In this document: positions 1 to 8,596 of the stretch, in pieces
How the letters are laid out: each line of letters starts with the position of its first letter
How positions within the stretch are numbered: the first letter of the stretch is position 1
Translations under genes and position numbers: made by a program
Source: Chitinophagaceae bacterium
GTDB taxonomy: Bacteria > Bacteroidota > Bacteroidia > Chitinophagales > Chitinophagaceae
Reading direction: 5' to 3'
DNA length: 64,000 nucleotides
NCBI GenBank assembly: GCA_016710165.1
Contig: JADJLJ010000001.1
Span: forward strand, 2,108,001 to 2,172,000
Notes under the pieces: model-generated
The model's input: the letters and a program-made list of their open reading frames with translations, nothing else
The model's database searches: none
What the model was told of the DNA's origin: nothing

Positions 1-891
1 GTTGTCGGATTGAACCTGTCCAAAGTCGGGTATCAGGGTCATATCGAGTGTAAATGCCTGGTTGAGTCCGTACTTAACATCCATACCCCCATTAATGGTG
101 GAAGAATTTTTCTTAACGCCGGCAGCAGCGGTACCATCATGATTCAGGTAGGTAGAGAAGTAGGGAGAGAATTGTAACCGCATCGGTGGCTTAATGTCTT
201 CCAGCCCTTTGTAAAAACCTTCCTGTGTTAAAAACCCATTTGTATTCGGATCGATGGATTGCCAGAATAACTGCTGGCCGCTTTTTTGCCTGCGGCGCAC
301 AATATTCAATCCCCAATCCTGTATTTTTTTCTTCCCGAACCGGATGGCAGAGTAGGGAATGAACATTTCAAAACTCCAGCCATCGCTTTGAAGCTTGGAA
401 GCGCTTTGCCAAACAGCATTCCAGCTGAAATCTTCACTGTTGCCATTCATATTGGGTGATACTTTCGCATCCATCTGTTCTCCCAGCGGGGTAACGAAAT
501 ATTCAAACCCATTCAGTTTATCCTTATAGGTATCGAAGATCACTCCCACAAAATCATTGTTGCCAAACCCATCCCGGCCGGTCAGCTCGGCTGCGATGCT
601 GTCCTTGTTCTTTTCATGTAAATACCCGCCAACATAAATGCCTTCGTTGTTATACACGAAGTATACCTGTGTGGCATTATCCGGGTTTTCGGGTTTAAAA
701 GGCTCCGGCCTGAGCATGGTAAATTTATCCGCCACCGGGGCATCTTTCCAGGCAGCATCATCTAAAATTCCGTCCAGCTTAATGGGGGTTTGAATACGTT
801 TGGCAGGCAGGATCCTTTTCTCAGTTTGGCTGTAGGCCGATGCAGTAATAAGCGCACAAAAGCATAATGCTTTCAGTTTAAAGGAAATCAT
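1..891 (-). CDS. DUF5916 / CBM9-like outer-membrane-associated protein (3' end outside window)
   Basis: The 297 visible codons run from an ATG at 891 to the window edge with no stop, so the C-terminal part is missing. Residues 1-23 form a signal peptide ending in SAYSQ. The next ~200 residues look like a carbohydrate-binding family 9-like fold (IKLDGILDDAAW near the start, a central GWSFEMFIPYSAIRF stretch). After that the chain enters a beta-strand-rich part (MDVKYGLNQAFTLDMTLIPDFGQVQ) typical of the DUF5916 barrel region. Family knowledge: these are large, exported Bacteroidota proteins of unproven function, probably in the outer membrane. A perfect inverted repeat lies 25 bp upstream. Assignment to the family is firm; substrate is unknown. 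Confidence 0.85.
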   Translation of the reverse strand, partial: MISFKLKALCFCALITASAYSQTEKRILPAKRIQTPIKLDGILDDAAWKDAPVADKFTMLRPEPFKPENPDNATQVYFVYNNEGIYVGGYLHEKNKDSIAAELTGRDGFGNNDFVGVIFDTYKDKLNGFEYFVTPLGEQMDAKVSPNMNGNSEDFSWNAVWQSASKLQSDGWSFEMFIPYSAIRFGKKKIQDWGLNIVRRRQKSGQQLFWQSIDPNTNGFLTQEGFYKGLEDIKPPMRLQFSPYFSTYLNHDGTAAAGVKKNSSTINGGMDVKYGLNQAFTLDMTLIPDFGQVQSDN

Positions 892-915
892 GGCTATACT
901 TTATTGGTTTGCGAA

Positions 916-941
916 TGCATCATTCATGGCGTAATGATGCA
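916..941. promoter_or_regulatory. Perfect 9-bp inverted repeat upstream of the DUF5916 gene
   Basis: TGCATCATT (916-924) and AATGATGCA (933-941) are exact reverse complements separated by 8 nt. It sits in the 134-bp gap between the SDR gene end and the DUF5916 start at 891. There is no T-tract on either side, so a terminator is unlikely. It may be an operator or a 5' UTR hairpin of the DUF5916 gene; this is inference. Confidence 0.45.
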
Positions 942-1025
942 GATACGAATTTAAACGTACACGCCCCAACAAAAGTTACCGCTCATCAAAGAAAAAGGCA
1001 TTTAGGAATTTATTAACATGCGAGG

Positions 1026-1844
1026 TTACATAAACAGGTCGTTATACAACCGGCCCCCGGGCACCACGGAATATTTATCAAGATCGGTGATCCCTTCTGC
1101 TGCCAGTACAGCTTCATCAATAAAACTGTTGCCGGTGCAGGAAGTTGAAGGCTTTGTTAAAATATAATAAGCTGCATCGGCCATGATCTCGGGGATACGG
1201 CTCATCTTCATGAGCATTTCTCCCCCCAACAGGTTATTTACGGCAGCGGTGGCGATGGTGGTACGTGGCCAGAGGCTGTTGGCTGCAATATTGTATTTTT
1301 TCAGTTCAGCAGATAAGCCGAGGGCGATCATGGTCATATCGTATTTGCTGATGGTGTACGCCAGGTGTTTTTCAAACCACTTCAGGTCCATGTTTATCGG
1401 TGGAGACAGATTCAGGATATGGGCATTGGTTCCTTTTTTAAGATGCGGGATACATGCCCGGCTCATCATAAATGTTCCCCGCACATTAATATCATACATC
1501 AGGTCAAACCGTTTGGGTTCCGTTTGCTCGGTGGGCAGCAAATTGATCGCCGAGGCATTGTTCACCAGTATATCAATGCCACCAAACCGTTCAACGGCTT
1601 TATCAACTGCATTTTGAACCTGGTCTTCAAACCGGATATCGCACTGAACGGCCAGCGCCTTTCCCCCGGCAGCTTCCATCTCTGCTGCGGCAGAAAAGAT
1701 AGTGCCCCCCAGTTTGGGATTTTCTTCCACGCTTTTTGAAGCGATGACAATATTGGCTCCTTCCTTTGCCAAACGAAGGCCCATAGCTTTACCTATTCCA
1801 CGGGAAGCCCCGGTGATGATGACTGTTTTATCTTTAAATGACAT
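1026..1844 (-). CDS. SDR family oxidoreductase (HSDL2-like)
   Basis: This is a 272-residue short-chain dehydrogenase/reductase using NAD(P)(H). The cofactor motif TGASRGIG is at residues 11-18, NNAS at ~95-98, the catalytic Ser near 147 (LNLSPP) and the YTISK motif with Tyr163 and Lys167. The LSPP and LGLSAEL sequences and the W-P-R-T-T-I-A segment resemble the hydroxysteroid-dehydrogenase-like 2 branch, often annotated as lipid-related; the true substrate is not known. I chose the ATG at 1844 (MSFKDKT) rather than the upstream in-frame start at 1877, because the Rossmann fold begins at once. It stands alone, divergent from nothing and followed by the DUF5916 gene. Confidence 0.9.
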   Translation of the reverse strand: MSFKDKTVIITGASRGIGKAMGLRLAKEGANIVIASKSVEENPKLGGTIFSAAAEMEAAGGKALAVQCDIRFEDQVQNAVDKAVERFGGIDILVNNASAINLLPTEQTEPKRFDLMYDINVRGTFMMSRACIPHLKKGTNAHILNLSPPINMDLKWFEKHLAYTISKYDMTMIALGLSAELKKYNIAANSLWPRTTIATAAVNNLLGGEMLMKMSRIPEIMADAAYYILTKPSTSCTGNSFIDEAVLAAEGITDLDKYSVVPGGRLYNDLFM

Positions 1845-1893
1845 GGTGATCGTTTTTTCAAATGTAGCTAAAAACACCGGTTGACACCCGGTA

Positions 1894-3066
1894 CTATTTC
1901 CATTCGCCGGCCAATGAAGAATATCCCTTAATTAAAAATGTATAATTGCTTAACCTGTTTCCAGCCCGTTCCATGGGCCGCCTGGTATAGATCGCCAGGG
2001 AACCTCCAAGTCCGTTATCATTTATTCCTCCGCCCAGCCGGAAACTCTGTCTGAAAAATTTAACCAGGGCAACGTCCTGCAGGCTGATACTGGACAATGA
2101 AAAGTCGGTATCGAGGTATTCATCCACATAAATATCAACGGTTTCATTCCGGTAGGTTAAAAAAGGTTGCCCATTCCCGGCATTGATCTTCTGTTCAAGG
2201 CCCGGGATCTTGAAAGTAAGATAGGTAAACAGGTCAGGGAATTTCAATGGCTCGTCTGAATCCAGGAAGTCGAATACATGGTTTTCTCCTCCGCCAAACA
2301 ATCCGTTGACATACTTATTGCTGTATTCATCAATGGCCTTTTTGGTCTTTGCTTTTACGATGACCTCTTTCATCAGTGGTGGAGCGTTCATATCGCTCAT
2401 GCTGAACGAATATGAATTTTTCAGTTTTGGGCTTATGCTGTCAGCGATCCCGACCGTTATCCACTCTGTTTCTGTTGTCCCGGGTATGAACAGGGAGTCA
2501 ACAGGCGTCTCAATGGCAACCCGCAGTTTGTTTTCCTTTTTTTTCTGGCTTTGAACCGGGGAGAAGCTGAATAAAACGGAATCGGTGAAGAAAAGATTTT
2601 CTATTTTAAAGTAACCCCCGGGTTGCAGATCAGCACCATCAATAACAGGCACCCTGTTCGGAGCCCGGGCAACGTAATTGACCGATGTATCCTGCTTAGC
2701 GGCATTCAATACTTTTCCCTTTACAGTAAGAAACTGGTTCTGCAGCAGAAAATTAAAAGCATACGTACCCTTTGGAATGCTGTCGGATATTTTCAGGCTG
2801 ATGGTACACCGCCCTTTTAAAAAGGGATAGCGGTATTTCCAGCGCTGCCCGGTTTTTACATTGTCGATCCACAAATGCAGTGTTTGTGCAGGCGGGTTGT
2901 TCCGGTAGGGTTCTGTATAAACTTCTATATCAATACTGTCGCCCTGTACGAAATTCTGCCTGTCGAAAATAACCACCAGTGTATCTGATCCCGATGCCTT
3001 TACATACAGGGAAGACAATACAAGCAACAGTATTGAAATTGTTATTATGGATCCTGTTTTCTTCAT
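1894..3066 (-). CDS. Secreted protein with N-terminal MG2-like and C-terminal plug-like domain
   Basis: 390 residues beginning with a signal peptide (to about residue 25, ...VKASG). Residues ~28-120 resemble a macroglobulin-type beta sandwich (VVIFDRQNFVQGDSIDIEVY, SDSIPKGTYAF). Residues ~270-380 look like a TonB-receptor plug (FTYLTFKIPGLEQK, VDIYVDEYLDTDF, DVALVKFF, GGGINDNGLGGSLAIYTR) but no beta-barrel follows, so it cannot itself be a full receptor. Such barrel-less plug proteins occur in Bacteroidota with unknown role; a periplasmic or outer-membrane partner function is inference. It ends 49 bp upstream of the SDR start on the same strand. Confidence 0.75.
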   Translation of the reverse strand: MKKTGSIITISILLLVLSSLYVKASGSDTLVVIFDRQNFVQGDSIDIEVYTEPYRNNPPAQTLHLWIDNVKTGQRWKYRYPFLKGRCTISLKISDSIPKGTYAFNFLLQNQFLTVKGKVLNAAKQDTSVNYVARAPNRVPVIDGADLQPGGYFKIENLFFTDSVLFSFSPVQSQKKKENKLRVAIETPVDSLFIPGTTETEWITVGIADSISPKLKNSYSFSMSDMNAPPLMKEVIVKAKTKKAIDEYSNKYVNGLFGGGENHVFDFLDSDEPLKFPDLFTYLTFKIPGLEQKINAGNGQPFLTYRNETVDIYVDEYLDTDFSLSSISLQDVALVKFFRQSFRLGGGINDNGLGGSLAIYTRRPMERAGNRLSNYTFLIKGYSSLAGEWK

Positions 3067-3086
3067 CCGTTAACGGATTGACCACC

Positions 3087-3497
3087 TTATTGAAGGGTGG
3101 CTTCGTGTGTGATATTGGATCTGAGTGTTTTTGAAATGGGGCAATTGGCCTTGGCATCCGCCACGGCTGCTTCAAACTGTTCGCTACTGATACCCGGTAC
3201 TTTTGCAGAGACCGTTAAGTGTGATCCGGTGATGGCACCGTCTGCCAGGGTCACCTCACAACGGGTGTTGATCTCTTCCGGTGTAAAACCTGCTGCACCC
3301 AGTACAAAGCTCAGCTTCATGCTGAAGCAACCGGCATGTGCGGCTGCCACCAGTTCTTCCGGATTGGTACCGATGCCATTTTCAAACCGGCTGCTGTAGG
3401 AATACTGTGTTTTACTCAATACAGAGCTTTGTGTTGTCAGGTGCCCGTTACCTTCTTTTCCGGAGCCGTTCCATACGGCAGTTGCGTTTCGTTTCAT
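3087..3497 (-). CDS. osmC: OsmC family peroxiredoxin-like protein
   Basis: 136 residues, the normal OsmC length. The two redox cysteines are in place: Cys57 in AHAGCFSM and Cys119 in ANCPISK. These proteins reduce organic hydroperoxides through a Cys-Cys disulfide in the cytoplasm. An upstream in-frame start at 3638 exists, but it would add 47 residues overlapping the ArsC-like gene; the ATG at 3497 (MKRNATAVWNG) matches the family start. It follows the ArsC-like and aldo/keto reductase genes on the same strand after an 82-bp gap. The grouping suggests a redox-stress theme, which is inference. Confidence 0.9.
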   Translation of the reverse strand: MKRNATAVWNGSGKEGNGHLTTQSSVLSKTQYSYSSRFENGIGTNPEELVAAAHAGCFSMKLSFVLGAAGFTPEEINTRCEVTLADGAITGSHLTVSAKVPGISSEQFEAAVADAKANCPISKTLRSNITHEATLQ

Positions 3498-3516
3498 GTT
3501 GTTTATTTGCCCCAGA

Positions 3517-3532
3517 TCCGCCAGTTGGCGGA
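3517..3532. repeat. 7-bp inverted repeat between the ArsC-like gene and osmC
   Basis: TCCGCCA (3517-3523) and TGGCGGA (3526-3532) are exact complements with a 2-nt centre. It lies 20 bp upstream of the osmC start. No T-run follows, so a terminator is not supported; an operator for osmC or a weak RNA hairpin is possible. Confidence 0.3.
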
Positions 3533-3579
3533 GTTTAACTTTTAAACGTCCGGGGTCTTGTTTAATGGTGATTATAAAT

Positions 3580-3933
3580 TTATTTAAAGATCTTATTGTA
3601 TTGCTCTTCCTTAAAACCCACGACCAGGTCATTCCCATGCTCCATGACCGGTCTTTTAATGATGCTGGTATTTTCCATCATGATCTTTATGGCTGCCTGC
3701 TGGCTGGTTGCTTTTACCTGTTCACCCGCCGGCAGTTCTTTCCAGGTAGTACTTCTTTTATTGAAGATAATATCCAGTCCTGCCTTCCTGCACCAATCTT
3801 CCAGTTTATTCCTGCTTATGCCTTCCTGCTTATAATCATGAAAGGAAAAAGGGATCTTGTTCTTATTGAGCCAGGCCATTGCTTTCTTCGTGGTATCACA
3901 ATTCGGGATCCCGTAGATGATCACTGCTTCCAT
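3580..3933 (-). CDS. ArsC/Spx-family thioredoxin-fold protein (YffB-like)
   Basis: 117 residues, the usual size of the ArsC/YffB/Spx group. The N-terminal active-site loop reads YGIPNCDTTKKA, with a single Cys12 and no CxxC. The chain has the expected thioredoxin-like layout with KRSTTW, TSIIKRPVMEHGND and a C-terminal VGFKEEQY. Family members are glutathione-dependent reductases or Spx-type RNA polymerase-binding regulators; the sequence alone does not decide, and the spacing fits the YffB-type enzyme better. The aldo/keto reductase gene ends 1 bp upstream of this start, so the two are co-transcribed. Confidence 0.88.
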   Translation of the reverse strand: MEAVIIYGIPNCDTTKKAMAWLNKNKIPFSFHDYKQEGISRNKLEDWCRKAGLDIIFNKRSTTWKELPAGEQVKATSQQAAIKIMMENTSIIKRPVMEHGNDLVVGFKEEQYNKIFK

Positions 3934-3934
3934 T

Positions 3935-4924
3935 TTAATAATCGGGTGGTTTTGGTTTTGTCTTCAGTATGGTCTCGATCTTATCCATCACTTCGGGCGT
4001 AAGCTGTTCCATTGCTTTCAGTGCTTTCAGGTTATCCAGCAGTTGTGCTTTTTTTGTGGCGCCCAGGATCGCTGTGCTTACATTCGGATTCCTGATACAC
4101 CATGCGATACTGAGTGCAGCGGTGGTCATGCCCAGTTTGGCAGCCAGGTCACTGAGTTTTTTTACTTTCTTTATCTTTTCATCCATTACCCACCGCTCCT
4201 TCAGCCAGTCGAACCCTTCCAGTGCAAAGCGGCTTCCCTTCGGGATCCCGTCATTATACTTCCCGGTTAAAAGGCCGGATGCAAGCGGGCTCCAGATGGT
4301 GGTTCCCATCCCAACCGTTTTAAACAACTGCAGGAATTCATTCTCCATTTTATCCCGTTCAAACAAATTATACTGCGGCTGCTCCATGGTTGGACCGATC
4401 AGGTGGTATTGCTGTGCCGCTTTATGGGCTTCCATGATCTCCACGCCACTCCATTCACTGGTGCCCCAGTATAAGATCTTTCCCTGCTGAATAAGATGGT
4501 TCATTGCCCATACCGTTTCTTCAACCGGTGTATTCTTATCGGGCCGGTGGCAGAAATACATATCCAGGTAATCAACCTGCAGCCTTTGCAGTGCTTCATC
4601 GCAGGCTTCCATCACATGCTTGCGGCTAAGCCCGCTTTGATTGGGTTTATTCTCCTTGCCACGCCATCCCCAGAATACTTTGGAGGAAACCGTATAGGAG
4701 GTCCTGTCCCATTTTTTCTTTTTCAGTACACGGCCCATCATCTTTTCACTTTCACCCAGGGCATATACTTCTGCGTTGTCAAAGAAATTAATGCCCGCAT
4801 CGTAGGCAATACCCATCAGCTCGTCGGCCACCTTATCATTTATCTGTTTGCTGAAACTGACCCAGCTTCCGAAAGACAAAACACTTACCTGCAGGCCGGA
4901 TCTTCCAAGTCGACGATATTCCAT
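3935..4924 (-). CDS. Aldo/keto reductase (Kv-beta / YghZ-like)
   Basis: 329 residues. The catalytic tetrad is visible: Asp49 and Tyr54 (FDNAEVY), Lys82 (SSKVFWG) and His126 (FCHRPD). N-terminal MEYRRLGRSGLQVS and the segment NLFERDKMENEF are typical of the voltage-gated K+ channel beta-subunit-like branch, which reduces aldehydes such as methylglyoxal with NADPH. It is the first gene of a two-gene unit with the ArsC-like protein. The upstream 67 bp contain a near-consensus -7 element (TATCTTTA on the minus strand near 4960). Confidence 0.92.
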   Translation of the reverse strand: MEYRRLGRSGLQVSVLSFGSWVSFSKQINDKVADELMGIAYDAGINFFDNAEVYALGESEKMMGRVLKKKKWDRTSYTVSSKVFWGWRGKENKPNQSGLSRKHVMEACDEALQRLQVDYLDMYFCHRPDKNTPVEETVWAMNHLIQQGKILYWGTSEWSGVEIMEAHKAAQQYHLIGPTMEQPQYNLFERDKMENEFLQLFKTVGMGTTIWSPLASGLLTGKYNDGIPKGSRFALEGFDWLKERWVMDEKIKKVKKLSDLAAKLGMTTAALSIAWCIRNPNVSTAILGATKKAQLLDNLKALKAMEQLTPEVMDKIETILKTKPKPPDY

Positions 4925-4991
4925 AATGAATTAAATTGAATGCGTTTTTGATCGCTGTAAAGATAACAAAACAACCATGCATTTGTTGGGG

Positions 4992-5597
4992 TCAGTCAAC
5001 CGGGAATTGTGAATTGGGGACCCGGATAAAACTATTGGATACATTTTTAATGACCCATTCCTTAAAATCCTGCCTTGCTTCCATACCAATGCCGTCAATG
5101 ATCTGCAGCTTGCGGCGGATGCGCACTTCCTTATCGGTATAGAATTCAAACCCGGTTCGGTTCCTGTCCCACCAAAGTTCCTGGCAGTAAAGCGTATCGC
5201 CCAGCACATTGATCACCACCACGCTGTCTTTTAAAAAGACCTTGCTCTCGGCTTCAAAATATTTTCCGTAAAGGGCGTCCAGCCGGCTGTCGACAGACCC
5301 GGTATCATTATAAAAATCAACATGCAGTTTTTTTGGGAATTCAACATAGGGGTTCACATCCTGCACCCGCAGCATCAGCGGGGATATGAGTTTAGCCTTT
5401 GCTTTGCCGCCCAGTGTATAGTTGATATCGGCATTCTTTACTTCCTCAATACCCAGGTTCTTACTGCTCATGTCCTGCAGCTCCTTGTCGGTGTTCTCAC
5501 AGGAAAACAACAACAGGGCAAACAAGATCACAACCGCATTTTGTTTGAAATGTGCAGACAGGAATGAACGGGTTAATTTGCCTGAAAAGGAAGCCAT
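4992..5597 (-). CDS. lptC: LPS export ABC transporter periplasmic protein LptC
   Basis: About 201 residues. The N-terminus carries a hydrophobic segment ending in the lipobox LLFSC, so it is probably a lipoprotein in this phylum. The rest has the LptC-type beta-strand pattern: NADINYTLGGKAKAKLISPLM, FPKKLHVDFYN, AKYF..SKVFLKDSVVVIN..GDTLYCQELWWDR. LptC docks on LptBFG and hands lipopolysaccharide to LptA. The ATG at 5597 (MASFSGK) is preferred; the longer frame from 5666 would overlap the preceding gene by 35 bp. coaX, an outer-membrane protein and lptC form one transcription unit, an arrangement common in Bacteroidota. Confidence 0.85.
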   Translation of the reverse strand: MASFSGKLTRSFLSAHFKQNAVVILFALLLFSCENTDKELQDMSSKNLGIEEVKNADINYTLGGKAKAKLISPLMLRVQDVNPYVEFPKKLHVDFYNDTGSVDSRLDALYGKYFEAESKVFLKDSVVVINVLGDTLYCQELWWDRNRTGFEFYTDKEVRIRRKLQIIDGIGMEARQDFKEWVIKNVSNSFIRVPNSQFPVD

Positions 5598-5631
5598 GTA
5601 TATGATTGCAGTAATAAAGCGTAAAGTTAGC

Positions 5632-6981
5632 TTAATAATACTTACGCTTCTGGAACCAGCTTGCATTCATTGAAACGCCGATGCTGATCCGTACCAGGTT
5701 TTCCCGCAGGTTGGTTTGCTTGTTACCCCTGTTACCTACTTCAATGGCGGTGTTCAGCATCACAAATTCCCCGGTATAACTGATCTTTTTTAAGGAAGTC
5801 AATGGCATACCCGTACCAATGGTAAAACCATATTCGGGCCTGTTCTTATTTACGTTGATATAATCAGGGCCATAGTAGAACCCCGCCCTGTATTTTACAA
5901 AGTTGAAATATTTTATTACCGGGCTGGCTCCCTTATTGGGATAATATTGTGCGCCAACCCGTACTGTCCAGTTGTTCTTTACCGCATCCGTCTGTCCATA
6001 ATACCGGTAGCTGCTCCAGTTGCCGAATTCAAAGTCGGCACCAAACATCCAGTGCTTGTCCAGGTAGTTCAGCCCAAAGCCGCCTCTTGCCGGGTACCGG
6101 ATCTTCCCTTTTATATCCTTATTGTCAAACACACTGTCGATGCGGTAATACGTGCCATTGGGATCATAAAATATCGTCTCCCGGATATTATCACTGCTGG
6201 CGTTCAGGTTCTGCTGCAGGTTTCCATAAACTCCTATCCGCAGGTTTTTTGTTACGTTATCATTATTATCCTTTGCCAGGGCAATATCATATTGCATCCC
6301 GCCATTTATGAACAGTCCGCCAAACGTGGTTTTATTTTCGGAGTTGGAGAGATAATAAAATGTACTGTCATTGATGAAAGTAAGCTTGGTGCTGTAATCT
6401 TTGCTGCCAAACATGTAACCTGCATTAAAACCAATACTGAAATTCCTGATCTTAAGGCCTGTACCGATAAACGCCTGGTTCAAACCACCGCTGCCCTCGT
6501 ACACCGTATTCAAACTGTCGATGCCGGCAAGTCGCTCGTTCTTCTCGATCTTATAGTTTATTTTAGAAACCGGCTTAATGCCAAAACTCATTCCCCAGAA
6601 CATTTTCTTCCTGGCCATTTTAGGGGTGGTGAGCGGAAAACCGATCTGCAGGTATGAGAAGTAGGTATTGGCAGAAGTGAATTTATCTGCGGGGCTGCTG
6701 CTTTTTAACGTGCGGATATCTACTTCGGCGCCTATGTCAAAAATGGTCAACCCGATCGTTGACAGGGATGCCGGGTTGGTGAAATTTATGCTCCGGTTAT
6801 CGATCGAAGCAGCGGAGATACCAGCCATGCCGCGGGTAAAAATATTCTGGTTGGGAGTAAGGTCACCCAGGCCATAGCGTGAATAAGGTGAATTTTCCTG
6901 TGCGCTGGCTGCCGTATAAAGGCCAAAAACCACGAAAAGTACGGATACGGATTTAGCTATTGTTAGTTTCGCTGAGTGCAT
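5632..6981 (-). CDS. Outer-membrane beta-barrel protein (FadL/porin-like) of the coaX-lptC unit
   Basis: 449 residues from the ATG at 6981, which overlaps the 3' end of coaX by 29 bp. A signal peptide ends at AASAQ, followed by ENSPYSRYGLGDL, a signature of a conserved Bacteroidota outer-membrane protein family. The body alternates short turns with amphipathic strands (FWGMSFGIKPVSKINY, FSIGFNAGYMFGS, WMFGADFEFGNWSSY) and resembles long-chain fatty acid transport proteins in topology. No substrate can be read from the sequence. The start at 7041 would extend far into coaX and is not needed for the signal peptide. Confidence 0.82.
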   Translation of the reverse strand: MHSAKLTIAKSVSVLFVVFGLYTAASAQENSPYSRYGLGDLTPNQNIFTRGMAGISAASIDNRSINFTNPASLSTIGLTIFDIGAEVDIRTLKSSSPADKFTSANTYFSYLQIGFPLTTPKMARKKMFWGMSFGIKPVSKINYKIEKNERLAGIDSLNTVYEGSGGLNQAFIGTGLKIRNFSIGFNAGYMFGSKDYSTKLTFINDSTFYYLSNSENKTTFGGLFINGGMQYDIALAKDNNDNVTKNLRIGVYGNLQQNLNASSDNIRETIFYDPNGTYYRIDSVFDNKDIKGKIRYPARGGFGLNYLDKHWMFGADFEFGNWSSYRYYGQTDAVKNNWTVRVGAQYYPNKGASPVIKYFNFVKYRAGFYYGPDYINVNKNRPEYGFTIGTGMPLTSLKKISYTGEFVMLNTAIEVGNRGNKQTNLRENLVRISIGVSMNASWFQKRKYY

Positions 6982-7678
6982 ACAAGCCTTTAAATAAAAA
7001 ATTATAGTCGGCAAATATCTTGTTTTTAAGCTGCCCGGCAAAATAGGCGGTATCCCCCCCGGTTAAAACAGCGTTAAAGTTGCCATATTTAGCGGCATAT
7101 GCATTAATGAAACCATCTATTTCATAGGTAATTCCGGCTATTACACCACTTTGCATATTTGTCCTGGTATCGTAACCAATTAACGGAAAATTCCAGTCTT
7201 TTTGCACCAGTGGGAGTTTTGCCGTGTAATACTGCATGGCTTTGAACCGCATTTCCATACCCGGCGATATGCTGCCTCCCATGAACTGCTGGTATTGATT
7301 AATGAAATTATACGTGATGCAGCTGCCCAGGGCAATGACCAGGTTATTCCTGCCCGGGAAAAAGCGGGCTGCTGCTGCACAAAGGGCCAGCCTGTCGGAC
7401 CCGATCGTTTCCGGTTTGGCCGACGGAACGCTGAAATTTAATTTAGTAAGATGAGAAACCCGGTGAAAAGCAGTTTTTGACCTTAGCAGTTCTTCTAATT
7501 CAGTATTGTGATCGATCACCGAAGAAAGAATTGACCTTTGCGGTTTGTACTCTGATAATATCCTCTCAATGGTTGCCCTGTCATCATTTTCCAGTATGAA
7601 TTCGCCGTGGTAGCTGTCTTCTTCAAACAAAGCCGCTTTAAGCCGGGTATTTCCAAAATCGAAGCAAAGGGTTTTCAT
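6953..7678 (-). CDS. coaX: Type III pantothenate kinase
   Basis: 241 residues. It phosphorylates pantothenate in the first step of coenzyme A synthesis. The ASKHA-fold phosphate motif is DFGNTRLK at residues 7-14; the second motif ETIGSDRLA and the third GGSISPGMEMRF are intact. It is the first gene of the coaX / outer-membrane protein / lptC unit. The 157-bp upstream gap contains an octamer tandem repeat. Confidence 0.95.
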   Translation of the reverse strand: MKTLCFDFGNTRLKAALFEEDSYHGEFILENDDRATIERILSEYKPQRSILSSVIDHNTELEELLRSKTAFHRVSHLTKLNFSVPSAKPETIGSDRLALCAAAARFFPGRNNLVIALGSCITYNFINQYQQFMGGSISPGMEMRFKAMQYYTAKLPLVQKDWNFPLIGYDTRTNMQSGVIAGITYEIDGFINAYAAKYGNFNAVLTGGDTAYFAGQLKNKIFADYNFLFKGLYALSETNNS

Positions 7679-7763
7679 GCATTTTTATTTATCGGATCGG
7701 GCCTTGGTCATTAAGTCATTTAAAGTTTATACTGTTTCAGTAAGAGCCCGATAACCCAATGAG

Positions 7764-7825
7764 CAATGACCCAATGACTCAATGACTCAATGACTCAATG
7801 ACCCAATGACCAATGACCAATGACT
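7764..7825. repeat. Short tandem repeat, unit CAATGACT / CAATGAC
   Basis: Eight consecutive head-to-tail units: five octamers (CAATGACC or CAATGACT) followed by 7-bp CAATGAC units. It lies between the LON-domain gene end (7836) and the coaX start (7678). Such arrays can change copy number by slippage; no function is visible. Confidence 0.85.
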
Positions 7826-7835
7826 AATATCCATC

Positions 7836-8471
7836 TCAACTATCCAATCCTTTCAGGTTTTTAAAATGTCCGTTCAGCTTCACGCGCTCTTTCAGCAATT
7901 CCATCTCTGCCAGCAGCGGTATCACTTTTTTCAGATGCCTTTTCAAATATTCCTGCCGCTGCAGTTCCTGTAACAGTTCCAGCAGTTCATATTCTTCCTG
8001 CAGGGAAAGTCCTGCGTGGTGGGCCACATCGTAACTCCACAATTCTTCATCCGGCTTGGAAAATTTCTTTTCAATATTAAGCAGTTTGTGCAGTTCCTTT
8101 ATTCCCTTCACAATACCCTGCATCAATGCCCGGTTCCCTTTTTCGTCGTTATCCGGGTAGCTTACGATGGCGCCGCTGTACAATTTATCGGGCAATGTAT
8201 TGATCATTTCCAGCATGCGGAATACCTGCAGGCCTTCTGTTTTAATGTCCATCTTTCCATCATCATATACCTGGCTTATTTCTTTCACCTGCACAAGAGT
8301 TCCCATTTCATTTATTTTATCATTTACAACAGCAGGGATGCCGAAGGGTTTTTTTGTTTCAAAACATTCACTGATAAGTTGCTTATACCTGGGTTCAAAT
8401 ATATGCAGGTTAAGCTGCTCGCCGGGATAAACCACGATACCAAGGGGGAATATGGGGATGAAGTTGGTCAT
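7836..8471 (-). CDS. LON peptidase substrate-binding domain protein
   Basis: 211 residues with only the N-terminal Lon domain and no AAA+ or protease part. Typical opening IPIFPLGIVVYPGEQLNLHIFEPRYKQL is present (residues 4-31 region), then GTLVQVKEI and a helical C-terminal half rich in Leu/Glu. Stand-alone LonN proteins are widespread; their role is not settled, and substrate recognition is an inference from the Lon relative. Single gene with its own promoter element at 8490-8497. Confidence 0.88.
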   Translation of the reverse strand: MTNFIPIFPLGIVVYPGEQLNLHIFEPRYKQLISECFETKKPFGIPAVVNDKINEMGTLVQVKEISQVYDDGKMDIKTEGLQVFRMLEMINTLPDKLYSGAIVSYPDNDEKGNRALMQGIVKGIKELHKLLNIEKKFSKPDEELWSYDVAHHAGLSLQEEYELLELLQELQRQEYLKRHLKKVIPLLAEMELLKERVKLNGHFKNLKGLDS

Positions 8472-8489
8472 GGTTGGCTAATAAGTACG

Positions 8490-8497
8490 CAAATATA
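8490..8497 (-). promoter_or_regulatory. -7 promoter element TATATTTG of the LON-domain gene
   Basis: On the minus strand the octamer is an exact match to TAnnTTTG, 18 nt upstream of the ATG at 8471. It would give a very short leader. Confidence 0.5.
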
Positions 8498-8596
8498 AGG
8501 CTGCAAATAATTATGAAACCCTGATTTAAAAGTATAAATTTACCATAGTATCAGTTTCTGATCCACAACCTGCTGTTCAATAAATATAAATCTAGC

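Noticed and set aside
5947..6657. 236-codon open frame on the plus strand opposite the outer-membrane protein
   Set aside because: It mirrors the real minus-strand gene and its translation has no recognisable fold.
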